From contig JAQGMT010000129.1 in NCBI GenBank assembly GCA_028292185.1, positions 1-7,453 of the forward strand: a stretch of 7,453 bases of DNA, given 5' to 3'. Each line of letters opens with the position of its first letter. Position 1 is the stretch's first letter. The notes beneath the pieces were generated by a model. It made no database searches. It saw only the letters and a program-made list of their open reading frames with translations, and was not told the DNA's origin. Below are positions 1 to 5,462 of this stretch, piece by piece. This stretch comes from Ramlibacter sp. Lineage in GTDB: Bacteria; Pseudomonadota; Gammaproteobacteria; Burkholderiales; Burkholderiaceae_C. Position numbers and translations under genes: made by a program.

Positions 1-22
1 TCACGCAAGCTGGAGCGTAACC

Positions 23-313
23 ATGTGCCGCAACATCAAGACCCTGTTCAACTTCGCGCCGCCGGCGACGGAACTCGAAATTCGCGACGCGTCGCTTCAG
101 TTCGTGCGAAAACTCAGCGGCATCAACGTTCCTTCAAAAGCCAACGAAGCTGCCTTCGAACGCGCCGTTGCCGAAGTGGCCGCTTCGGCCAGGGTGCTCG
201 TCCAGTCACTCGTCACCAAGGCCGAGCCGCGCACGCGGGAGGCGGAAGCCGCGAAGGCCAAAGCGCGAACCGCACTGCGCTTCGGAAATCGCGAAGGGGT
301 TTCGAGTGACTGA
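23..313 (+). CDS. DUF2277 domain-containing small protein
   Basis: This 96-residue protein opens with MCRNIKTLFNF and carries the segment FVRKLSGINVPSKANEAAFE. Both are hallmarks of the DUF2277 family, whose members are about 85-95 residues long, so the gene looks full length. The family has no established biochemical function. The C-terminal third is Ala/Arg/Lys rich and probably helical, and there is no signal peptide or membrane segment, so a cytoplasmic protein is expected. The ATG at 23 is preceded by GGAG at 12-15 with good spacing. Its 3' end overlaps by 8 nt the GTG start of a decayed NTF2-like gene, which suggests the two were once co-transcribed. Family assignment is from recognised motifs; function is unknown. 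Confidence 0.9.
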   Translation: MCRNIKTLFNFAPPATELEIRDASLQFVRKLSGINVPSKANEAAFERAVAEVAASARVLVQSLVTKAEPRTREAEAAKAKARTALRFGNREGVSSD

Positions 314-453
314 CACCCTCGAGCGCCACAAACAGGATGCGATGGCGTTCTACGACATGATGTTCAACCAGCGAAAACCGGCTGAGGCAATCGAGCGTTA
401 GGTGGGCGACCGCTACACCCAGCACAACCCTCATATCGCCGACGGCAAGCCCG
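306..453 (+). pseudogene. NTF2/SnoaL-like protein remnant (nonsense mutation, 3' truncated)
   Basis: Reading in frame from the GTG at 306 gives VTDTLERHKQDAMAFYDMMF, then NQRKPAEAIER, a TAG stop at 399-401, and on the other side VGDRYTQHNPHIADGK. The two halves together match the N-terminal third of a nuclear transport factor 2-like / SnoaL-like protein. In that family the position of the TAG is normally a Tyr (AIERYVG...YIQHNPH...DG), so a TAY codon appears to have become TAG. Homology is lost after about 450, where the minus-strand chrA gene ends at 471. The usual length of about 130 residues is therefore not reached. Two separate lesions, a stop and loss of the C-terminal two thirds, make this a dead gene. 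Such proteins are small cone-shaped barrels, often isomerase or hydrolase-like; no activity is expected here. Confidence 0.75.
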
Positions 454-470
454 CGGGCACGCGCGGCTGG

Positions 471-1043
471 TCAAACGAAGCCCAACCACCCCAGCAACGC
501 ACCGGCGACCAACAACCACAAGAGGTGAATGCGGGTGCGCCAAACGACGAGCGTCGACGCAATCGCCACCAGCCAGATCGGCCAGTTGCGGGCGGCATAG
601 CCGCTGCTGGTGGCAAGAATCCATCCTGTCGACGTGAGCAGCGCGATCACGATGGGCGCAAGCCCCTGCTTGAAGGCACGCACGGCTCGCAGTTCGCGAT
701 TCTCGTGGCCCCACCGTGCCGCGATGTAGGTGATGGTGGTGCTGGGGATCAGGATGCCGGCCATGGTGACGAGCACGCCGAACAACGCGAGCGGAAAGCC
801 TCCTGCGTTCAGTCCCACGTTCCAGCCCATGAGAGCGACGAACAACACATTGGGCCCGGGCGCCGACTGCGCGATAACGATCGACGAGCTGAATTGCGGG
901 TCCGTCATCCACCCGTGCTCGTCCACCAGGAAGCGATGCATGTCGGGGACCGTGGCAATCGCACCGCCCACGGACAGCAGCGAGAGGACCAGGTAGTGCG
1001 CGAAGAGCGACAGCCAGTCGCTCGCCGATAGGAGGGTGTTCAC
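471..1043 (-). CDS. chrA: Chromate transporter, short ChrA subunit (second of pair)
   Basis: This 190-residue, very hydrophobic protein has one CHR (ChrA) domain. Near the N-terminus is SVGGAIATVPDMHRFLVDE (Gly-Gly at about 26-27), followed by the family signature APGPN at about 61-65 and several predicted membrane segments up to the C-terminus. Full-length ChrA proteins have two such domains (about 400 residues). Single-domain short members are encoded as tandem pairs, and both members of the pair are needed for chromate efflux in characterised cases such as the Bacillus short pair. The start is the GTG at 1043-1041, which overlaps the TGA of the upstream partner (GTGA), so translational coupling is likely. 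A weak GGGAAA lies upstream. It acts in the inner membrane. The substrate (chromate or another oxyanion) is inferred from the family. Confidence 0.88.
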   Translation of the reverse strand: MNTLLSASDWLSLFAHYLVLSLLSVGGAIATVPDMHRFLVDEHGWMTDPQFSSSIVIAQSAPGPNVLFVALMGWNVGLNAGGFPLALFGVLVTMAGILIPSTTITYIAARWGHENRELRAVRAFKQGLAPIVIALLTSTGWILATSSGYAARNWPIWLVAIASTLVVWRTRIHLLWLLVAGALLGWLGFV

Positions 1044-1642
1044 GCGCCGCGTTTTCCCATCTTGCGATAGGTGAGCACACAGGCTGTGCCGCCCAGGCCC
1101 AGCAGCACCCACACCAAGGGCAGGCGCAGCAACGCGATGCCGACGAAAGCCGCGACGCCGATGACGATGCAAGCGGGCACGCCGAGCGTGTGCTTCTTCA
1201 ACGCCGGCATCAGCTTCAGCCCGGTGGCGGTGATCAGGCCCGCCGCCACCGCCCCCATGCCGCGCAGCGCGCCCGCAACGTGCGGGTTGTCGGCGACCAG
1301 GCTGTAGGCGAAGCCGAGCGACAGCACCAGCACCATGGGAATCGTCAACATGCCGGCCATGCCGACCAGGGCGCCGCGCAAACCGAAATGCCGGTCTCCG
1401 ACCATCATGGCGAGGTTGATGACGTTGGGACCCGGCATCACCTGCGCCACCGCCCAGTCCTCCACGAATTCCTCGCGGGTCATCCAGCGTTTCTTTTCCA
1501 CCAGCTCACGCTGCACCACCGCCAGCACCCCGCCGAAGCCCTGCAACGCGAGGAAGGTGAATGAAAAAAAGAGGTCGGTGAGGGATTGCGGCGCGCGCTT
1601 TTCGGGTGGCGCTTCGACCGGCGCCTCGGGGCTTTGACTCAT
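1040..1642 (-). CDS. chrA: Chromate transporter, short ChrA subunit (first of pair)
   Basis: This 200-residue single CHR-domain membrane protein is the first gene of the pair. After a polar Pro/Glu-rich N-terminus (residues 1-20) come LQGFGGVLAVVQRELVEKK (GFGG at about 35-38), the segment WMTREEFVEDWAVAQ, and the signature PGPN at about 70-73. Hydrophobic stretches continue to a basic tail (YRKMGKRGA). The reading frame stays open upstream to 2008, but that extension runs antisense through the dipeptidase gene and looks like shadow sequence. The ATG at 1642 gives the length normal for a short ChrA. There is no Shine-Dalgarno sequence before it, and a GATAAT box lies only 6 nt upstream, so the mRNA could be leaderless. 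It probably works as a heterodimer with the downstream 190-residue subunit, each contributing one half of a two-domain ChrA. Confidence 0.9.
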   Translation of the reverse strand: MSQSPEAPVEAPPEKRAPQSLTDLFFSFTFLALQGFGGVLAVVQRELVEKKRWMTREEFVEDWAVAQVMPGPNVINLAMMVGDRHFGLRGALVGMAGMLTIPMVLVLSLGFAYSLVADNPHVAGALRGMGAVAAGLITATGLKLMPALKKHTLGVPACIVIGVAAFVGIALLRLPLVWVLLGLGGTACVLTYRKMGKRGA

Positions 1643-1648
1643 TGCGCA

Positions 1649-1654
1649 ATTATC
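1649..1654 (-). promoter_or_regulatory. Candidate -10 box for a leaderless chrA transcript
   Basis: On the minus strand GATAAT (five of six matches to TATAAT) is followed by TGCGCA and then the ATG of the first chrA gene. A transcript starting at the usual distance would begin at or next to the A of the ATG, leaving no leader, which fits the lack of a ribosome binding site. The -35 region at about 1672-1677 (GCACCA) is poor, so this is a tentative call. Confidence 0.35.
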
Positions 1655-1750
1655 GCGCGCGGCGCGATGGATGGTGCGGCGCGCCTTTGGCCGGTAGTAT
1701 TCTTCGAGCGCGCCGGGGTCGTTCAGCCTTGGCAGCTTCAAGGAGAGAAC

Positions 1751-2833
1751 ATGGACACCGCCAGCCCGAGCCGACGCGCCTTCAACCTCTGGATGGGAGG
1801 TGCGTTGCTGGCGCCGTCGTTCGCCGCGCGGGCCCAAGTCCCGCGTCAGAACATCGGCGACATGCATTCGCACCTCGGGATGTACCGCCGGGGCACCACG
1901 GGCTTCGACCTGCACCGCAAGATGCTGGAGAGCGGCACGACCTTGGTGGCCTGGGCGATCGTCGATGACAACAGCTGGATCACCCTGACTCCGCAGGGTG
2001 TCAAGCAATCGCGCCAGCCGGGCGAGGGCGCCTTGTGGAATTACTTCCAGATGCGGGTGAAGGGCTACGACTCCCTATTGCGTGCGTGGAAGCTTCCGAA
2101 AGCACTGACGCCCGCGGACGTGGATGCCGCGCTTGCCGGTGAGCCCCATGTGCTGATGTCGTCGGAGTCGGCCAATTTCCTCGAAGCCAAACCCGAGCGC
2201 GTGGCGCTGGCGCATGCGGCGGGCTTGCGGCACCTGCAGCTGGTGCACTACATCGAAAGTCCGCTGGGCGATCGCCAGACCGAATCCCCGGTGCAAAACG
2301 GCATGGCGCCGGTGACTTCGCAGGTGATCGCCGAATGCAAGCGGCTTGGGGTGCTGGTGGACCTGGCACACAGCTCGCCGGACTTCATCGACGCCGCGTT
2401 GGCCGCAACCGATGCCACGATGATCTGGTCGCACTCGTGGATCAGCCGCAACGGAGGCACGTGGCGGGATTACGCACACGTGGCGCGCTCGCTCTCGCCC
2501 GCGCAGGCCAAGAAGATCGCCGCACGCGGCGGTGTGGTGGGCCTGTGGACCGTCCGCGTGCGGGGCGATTCGAAGTATCCGCTCTACAGCCTTGGCTCGT
2601 ATGCGGACCAGATCATGCGGATGGCGGATTTGCTGGGGCCTGAGCACGTCGCGTTCGGCACCGACATGGAAGGCGCGGGGCCCGATCCCATCATGTCGGA
2701 GTACACCGAATTGCGCGAGGTCGTCGAGCGCCTGGCCAAGAGCGGCTTGTCGGAGGCCGCGCTCAACAACATCTGCATCGGCAATTACGCGCGGGTCCTC
2801 AAGCAGGCAATGAACGGCGCCGTCAAAGTCTGA
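1751..2833 (+). CDS. Tat-exported dipeptidase-like protein, peptidase family M19
   Basis: This 360-residue protein resembles membrane (renal) dipeptidases, zinc enzymes that hydrolyse dipeptides. It begins with a twin-arginine signal, SRRAFNL at residues 7-13, a hydrophobic stretch, and a likely signal peptidase site after AARA (about 28), so it should be exported folded to the periplasm. Candidate M19 metal-site positions in order are DMHSH (37-41), Glu139 in MSSESANF, His207 in VDLAHSS, His228 in IWSHS, and Asp305 in FGTDMEG. The first motif is HSH rather than the usual His-x-Asp, which may change metal binding or substrate. The ATG at 1751 has AAGGAGA just upstream and places the Tat motif correctly; an ATG at 1586 in the same frame would bury it and has no support. 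The gene is divergent from chrA across a 108-bp intergenic region and stands alone. Confidence 0.86.
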   Translation: MDTASPSRRAFNLWMGGALLAPSFAARAQVPRQNIGDMHSHLGMYRRGTTGFDLHRKMLESGTTLVAWAIVDDNSWITLTPQGVKQSRQPGEGALWNYFQMRVKGYDSLLRAWKLPKALTPADVDAALAGEPHVLMSSESANFLEAKPERVALAHAAGLRHLQLVHYIESPLGDRQTESPVQNGMAPVTSQVIAECKRLGVLVDLAHSSPDFIDAALAATDATMIWSHSWISRNGGTWRDYAHVARSLSPAQAKKIAARGGVVGLWTVRVRGDSKYPLYSLGSYADQIMRMADLLGPEHVAFGTDMEGAGPDPIMSEYTELREVVERLAKSGLSEAALNNICIGNYARVLKQAMNGAVKV

Positions 2834-2862
2834 CGGGCCGGGGTCGCGCCAAGCCAGCGTGC

Positions 2863-3012
2863 TTACGCGGTGTAGTTCTTCCTGCGCGCGCTGCCTTCCG
2901 GCGGACGAGAGGACGTGGGGAAGGGCGTGCGCACGCGCGTGTCCCGATAGTTTTTGTAGAGCTTGCTTGCCAGCCCCGACGTGATGGCCAGCATGATGAG
3001 CTTGCGCAGCAT
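2863..3012 (-). CDS. Conserved-looking small protein, 49 residues
   Basis: This short gene encodes MLRKLIMLAITSGLASKLYK, then NYRD and a basic, Pro/Ser-rich tail ending RRKNYTA. The ATG at 3012 has GGAGAA four to five bases upstream (minus strand), a good ribosome binding site. A longer in-frame start at 3099 has no such site and adds residues unlike a natural N-terminus. The first 20 residues form a short hydrophobic or amphipathic helix with basic residues at both ends, suggesting a membrane-associated peptide. Similar small proteins starting MLRKL-like with an Ala-Ile-Thr-Ser-Gly-Leu-Ala core are, to my knowledge, annotated as hypothetical in related proteobacteria; no function is known. 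It converges on the dipeptidase (29 bp between stops) and is divergent from the VOC operon. Confidence 0.65.
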   Translation of the reverse strand: MLRKLIMLAITSGLASKLYKNYRDTRVRTPFPTSSRPPEGSARRKNYTA

Positions 3013-3042
3013 GGACTTCTCCGGTGGTGATTGGCCAACCGT

Positions 3043-3056
3043 AGCAACGCGTTGCT
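3043..3056. promoter_or_regulatory. Perfect 14-bp palindrome, possible operator
   Basis: AGCAACGCGTTGCT is a perfect 14-base inverted repeat without a spacer, placed 31-44 bases upstream of the start of the 49-residue minus-strand gene. A second perfect palindrome, TTGGCCAA, lies next to it at 3031-3038. The position suits an operator for that small gene. No transcription factor can be named from the sequence. Confidence 0.35.
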
Positions 3057-3148
3057 CACCTTCATGGCGGCGCGCACCCCGAGTGTCCGTCAGCCGCACC
3101 TTACGGCGCGCATCTCTTTGGGCGTTACCTTCGGTGATGTGCGCGCGC

Positions 3149-3176
3149 TTGACAGCGGCGTGCGATCGGCTATGCT
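3149..3176 (+). promoter_or_regulatory. Sigma70-type promoter of the VOC-ArsR-SRPBCC operon
   Basis: A consensus -35 box TTGACA (3149-3154) is separated by 16 bases from TATGCT (3171-3176), a good -10 box. The expected transcription start is near 3183, about 30 bases upstream of the first ATG at 3213. This is the best-matching promoter in the window. Confidence 0.75.
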
Positions 3177-3195
3177 AAACCGATTGGTTAACTAA
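3176..3195. promoter_or_regulatory. Candidate ArsR operator overlapping the transcription start
   Basis: Directly after the -10 box are two interlocked imperfect palindromes: AACCGATTGGTT (3178-3189; arms AACC/GGTT) and TTGGTTAACTAA (3184-3195; centred on GTTAAC). They cover the predicted transcription start at about 3183, the classic place for a repressor. The operon encodes an ArsR-type repressor as its third gene, so autorepression through this site is a reasonable inference. Direct proof of binding is lacking. Confidence 0.55.
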
Positions 3196-3212
3196 TTTGT
3201 GGAAAGGAACGC

Positions 3213-3710
3213 ATGCCCATCACGTCCAAGATCACACCCTGCCTCTGGTTCGACCACCAGGGCGAAGAAGCCGCGAAGTTCTACACCGGGATCTTCCGCG
3301 ATTCGAAGATCCTCGGCACCACCCGCTATGGCGAAGCCGGCAAGGAAATGCACCGCCAGAAACCGGGCACGGCCATGACGGTCGCCTTCGAGCTGGAAGG
3401 GCAGGCGTTCACCGCACTGAACGGCGGGCCGATGTACAAGTTCACCGAAGCCATCTCGCTGCAAGTCATCTGCGACACCCAGGAGGAGGTCGATCACTAC
3501 TGGACCAGGCTGAGCGCCGGCGGCGACGAAAAGGCGCAGCAATGCGGCTGGCTCAAGGATCGCTACGGCGTCTCGTGGCAAGTCGTGCCGCGCGTGTTGC
3601 CCGAGATGATCACCAGCACCAGTGGCAACACCGGTCGCATGATGGGCGCCATGATGAAGATGAAGAAGCTCGACATCGCCGAGCTGGAACGTGCATTTCA
3701 AACCCCTTAA
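3213..3710 (+). CDS. VOC family protein (PhnB/glyoxalase-like)
   Basis: This 165-residue protein belongs to the vicinal oxygen chelate superfamily, PhnB-like branch. Recognisable parts are ITPCLWFDHQGEEAAKFY at the start, a central segment with FTALNGGP, and CGWLKDRYGVSWQVVP at about 111-126, all typical of this branch. PhnB-like members are soluble cytoplasmic proteins, many without a known substrate; they are often mis-annotated as 3-demethylubiquinone methyltransferases. The Met-rich tail (GRMMGAMMKMKKLD) is characteristic of the family. The ATG at 3213 has AAAGGA just upstream and follows a strong promoter, making it the first gene of a four-gene operon. The next gene begins 9 bases after its stop, and that gene's ribosome binding site (AAGGAAA) overlaps the stop codon. 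Substrate is unknown. Confidence 0.92.
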   Translation: MPITSKITPCLWFDHQGEEAAKFYTGIFRDSKILGTTRYGEAGKEMHRQKPGTAMTVAFELEGQAFTALNGGPMYKFTEAISLQVICDTQEEVDHYWTRLSAGGDEKAQQCGWLKDRYGVSWQVVPRVLPEMITSTSGNTGRMMGAMMKMKKLDIAELERAFQTP

Positions 3711-3719
3711 GGAAACCCC

Positions 3720-4121
3720 ATGAATCCCGTCGTCCATTTCGAACTCCCTTACGAAAACCGCGAGCGCATGGCGCGCTTCTACCAATCCACCTTCGGCTGG
3801 CAGCTTCGGATGCTCGGCGAGGAGATGGGCAACTACGTCGTGGCGACCACGGCGACCTCGGACGCCATGGCCGGTGCGCCGGCCGGCGCGATCAACGGCG
3901 GCTTCTATCCGCGCAACAAGGATTTCCCGGCGCAATATCCATCGATCGTGATCGCCGTGCCGGACGTGAAAGAGGCCATGGCGAAGATCACGGCGGCCGG
4001 AGGCAAGGTGCTGGGTGAACCGATGCGTATTCCCGGCATCGGCGACTACGTCTCGTTCTTCGACACCGAAGAAAATCGCGTCAGCGTGCTCCAGCCCCTG
4101 AGCGGTCACGGCACCGCCTGA
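3720..4121 (+). CDS. VOC family protein (single-domain glyoxalase/bleomycin-resistance fold)
   Basis: This 133-residue protein is a second, distinct VOC member. The pattern NPVVHFELPYENRERMARFY followed by FGW and later YPSIVIAVPDVKEAMAKI, then GGKVLGEPMRIPGIGDY and FFDTEENRVSVLQP, is the usual betaalphabetabetabeta double module of the glyoxalase/dioxygenase fold. Its length is normal for the family. The candidate metal or substrate residues His6 and Glu near the C-terminus (FDTEENRV) are present, but no activity can be inferred. It is soluble. The ATG at 3720 follows AAGGAAA, and the ArsR-type gene begins 13 bases after its stop, so it lies in the same operon. Confidence 0.92.
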   Translation: MNPVVHFELPYENRERMARFYQSTFGWQLRMLGEEMGNYVVATTATSDAMAGAPAGAINGGFYPRNKDFPAQYPSIVIAVPDVKEAMAKITAAGGKVLGEPMRIPGIGDYVSFFDTEENRVSVLQPLSGHGTA

Positions 4122-4134
4122 TCGTCAGCTTCCT

Positions 4135-4575
4135 GTGACAGCCGACCCTGACGTTCTCGACCGGGTCTTCTGGGCGCTTTCCGACACCACCCGGCGCGGT
4201 GTCGTGCAGCGGCTTACCCAGGGCAGCGCCAGCGTCACCGAGCTGGCGCAGCCGCACGGCATGTCGCTGCCCGGCTTCATGAAGCACCTGCGGGTGCTGG
4301 AGGAAGCCGGCCTGGTGACAAGGTCGAAAGAGGGCCGGGTGGTCCGCTGCGAGCTGGCCGCCGAGCCCATGCAGGAGGCCGCGATGTGGTTGTCGCATTA
4401 CGAGAAATTCTGGACGGCGCAACTCGACGCGCTGGGCCGCTATCTGTATCACCAGGAGGAAATCGAACCATGGCCACGAGCACCACGCAGGACAGGCCCG
4501 GCCTCCGCCTCACCCGCCGCTACCCCGTCGCGCCGGAAAAAGTCTGGCGGGCCTGGACCGAGCCGCAAGCGCTGA
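4135..4575 (+). CDS. ArsR-family winged-helix repressor with out-of-frame overlapping tail
   Basis: Residues 1-100 form an ArsR/SmtB-type winged helix. ALSDTTRRGVVQRL (14-27) is helix 1, SVTELAQPHGMSLPGFMKHL (33-52) is the helix-turn-helix, and the following VLEEAGLVTRSKEGRVVRCEL is the wing. There is no CxC-type metal-binding motif, so metal sensing is unlikely. This branch commonly sits beside AHSA1/SRPBCC genes, as here. The start is taken as the GTG at 4135, 13 bases after the preceding gene, without a Shine-Dalgarno sequence, which suggests translational coupling. From about residue 112 the protein is read out of frame through the first 106 bases of the SRPBCC gene, giving a Pro/Ser/Arg/Lys-rich tail to residue 146. 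It probably binds the operator at 3176-3195. Its ligand is unknown. Confidence 0.9.
   Translation: MTADPDVLDRVFWALSDTTRRGVVQRLTQGSASVTELAQPHGMSLPGFMKHLRVLEEAGLVTRSKEGRVVRCELAAEPMQEAAMWLSHYEKFWTAQLDALGRYLYHQEEIEPWPRAPRRTGPASASPAATPSRRKKSGGPGPSRKR
4454..4460 (+). promoter_or_regulatory. Strong ribosome binding site deciding the SRPBCC start
   Basis: AGGAGGA lies 9 bases before the ATG at 4470, inside the ArsR coding region. It supports that start over the earlier in-frame ATG at 4386, which has no such site and would add residues unlike an SRPBCC N-terminus. Confidence 0.8.
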
Positions 4576-4919
4576 GCGCCTGGTTCGGGCCGGGCGAATC
4601 CCGCTCGGTCACGCACGCAGAGGTCGATGTGCGGCCCGGCGGGGCGTACACCATCGGCTTTCGAACCCAGGATGGACAACACCATCAGGTGTCGGGTGTC
4701 TACCAGGAGGTGGTGGTCAACAGCAGGCTGTGCTTCACCTGGGCCTGGCAGAGCACACCCGAGCGGGTTTCGCTGGTCACGATCGAACTGCGGCCCACGC
4801 CCGAAGGGTGCGAACTCGACTTCCGCCACGACCGCTTCTTCGACGCGGCCGCGCGCGATAACCACGAGCGAGGCTGGACGGCGACCCTGAAAAAGCTCGA
4901 CGCCTTCTTGCAGGCATGA
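4470..4919 (+). CDS. SRPBCC / AHSA1-type ligand-binding domain protein
   Basis: This 149-residue protein has the AHSA1 (activator of Hsp90 ATPase-like) START/SRPBCC fold. LTRRYPVAPEKVWRAWTEPQ, then ALSAWFGPGE and VDVRPGGAYTIGF, are diagnostic, followed by SGVYQEVVVNSRLCFTW, the beta-rich region VTIELRPTPEGCELDFRH, and the C-terminal helix GWTATLKKLDAFLQ. Its length matches the family. These soluble proteins enclose a hydrophobic ligand cavity; bacterial members paired with ArsR repressors are of unknown ligand. It is the last gene of the operon started at 3213, with its first 106 bases shared in another frame with arsR. I see no obvious intrinsic terminator after its stop at 4917-4919. Confidence 0.93.
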   Translation: MATSTTQDRPGLRLTRRYPVAPEKVWRAWTEPQALSAWFGPGESRSVTHAEVDVRPGGAYTIGFRTQDGQHHQVSGVYQEVVVNSRLCFTWAWQSTPERVSLVTIELRPTPEGCELDFRHDRFFDAAARDNHERGWTATLKKLDAFLQA

Positions 4920-5019
4920 CACTGGAAGAGCTGACACGCTTCGCAACTATTGATGCGCTTGTATCTGCACAGCTACATATGGATGTGGCACTCTAGGGGG
5001 AACGCACAACGCCGAGTTC

Positions 5020-5379
5020 ATGAACCTTGTAGTCGCCTCCCGCCACGATAACCTGCACATGCGCTTCGACGTCGAAGGGCGCTGGCGCAACGGCGATGCG
5101 CTGAAGCTCGCGTACATGGTGAAGGCCGCGGTCGCGCGCTTGCGCCAGGACCATGTGCTGATCGATCTGCGCCGCGTCGCGACACCGCCCGATGCCGAGG
5201 GCAAATTCCTGATCTGCGATCGTCTTCGGCGCGCACTCGCGCCGAAGACGCGCGTGGTGCTGGTGGCGGCCCCCGAGCTGGTGGATACCGAATGCGTGCC
5301 GGGCGGCCTGCCGCAGTGTCCCGACATCGCCTTGTTCGGCGGCGAGCGCGACGCGCTCAACTGGCTCAGCGCGCAATAG
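5020..5379 (+). CDS. Small STAS/SpoIIAA-like protein
   Basis: This 119-residue soluble protein has a pattern of alternating beta strands and helices: HMRFDVEGRW (strand), DALKLAYMVKAAVARLRQ (helix), DHVLIDLRRVATPP (strand), then FLICDRLRRAL (helix) and TRVVLVAAPELV (strand), ending DALNWLSAQ. That order, and the DHVLIDLRR strand followed by a helix, resemble STAS/SpoIIAA-like proteins, which often act in partner-switching or lipid-binding roles. The identity is inferred from topology, and I do not recognise the exact family. The ATG at 5020 has no close Shine-Dalgarno sequence. AGGGGG at 4995-5000 is 19 bases upstream, which is too far, and no in-frame earlier start exists after the stop-free region, so translation initiation may be weak. 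No conserved phosphorylatable Ser in a DSxG motif is apparent, so classic anti-anti-sigma function is doubtful. Confidence 0.7.
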   Translation: MNLVVASRHDNLHMRFDVEGRWRNGDALKLAYMVKAAVARLRQDHVLIDLRRVATPPDAEGKFLICDRLRRALAPKTRVVLVAAPELVDTECVPGGLPQCPDIALFGGERDALNWLSAQ

Positions 5380-5387
5380 CGACGATA

Positions 5388-5434
5388 AGAAAAAATCCCC
5401 CGGTTGTTACGCCGAGGGATTGAAGAGCCGGGGG
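5388..5434 (-). terminator. Intrinsic terminator reading leftward
   Basis: On the minus strand a 7-bp perfect stem, CCCCCGG (5434-5428) with CCGGGGG (5403-5397), is followed by ATTTTTTC. A competing shorter-range stem, 10 positions with one mismatch (5394-5403 with 5412-5421), abuts the same T-run. On the plus strand the stem is followed by AAGAAA, so it does not terminate rightward transcription of the STAS-like gene. No protein gene lies to its right on the minus strand, so it must end some other transcript. Confidence 0.65.
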
Positions 5435-5462
5435 AAGAAACTTGAAGAAAACCCGGCCACTG
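5389..5462 (-). ncRNA. Candidate leftward small RNA (about 74 nt)
   Basis: The leftward intrinsic terminator has no protein-coding gene before it. About 7 bases upstream of a plausible 5' end is TACACT (minus strand, 5474-5469), with a partial -35 TGCACG (5497-5492) at a 17-base spacing. A transcript from about 5462 would be about 74 nt, with an unpaired C-rich stretch (TTCTTCCCCC) just before the terminator loop. That C-rich segment could pair with G-rich ribosome binding sites. All of this is inference from the sequence; I do not recognise a known RNA family. Confidence 0.3.

Noticed and set aside
364..1080. Other long open frames across the chrA pair on both strands.
   Set aside because: No hydrophobic segments or motifs; the CHR-domain frames explain the region fully.
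1586..1750. N-terminal extension of the dipeptidase from the ATG at 1586.
   Set aside because: It overlaps chrA antisense, and would place the Tat signal about 55 residues inside the protein; the ATG at 1751 has a good ribosome binding site.
1643..2008. N-terminal extension of the first ChrA protein from an upstream start.
   Set aside because: It would run antisense into the dipeptidase gene; residues are low-complexity, and the ATG at 1642 gives the normal short-ChrA length.
3192..4109. A 305-codon minus-strand open frame opposite the two VOC genes.
   Set aside because: Shadow frame: composition is typical of antisense GC-rich DNA and both plus-strand genes are well-recognised families with ribosome binding sites.
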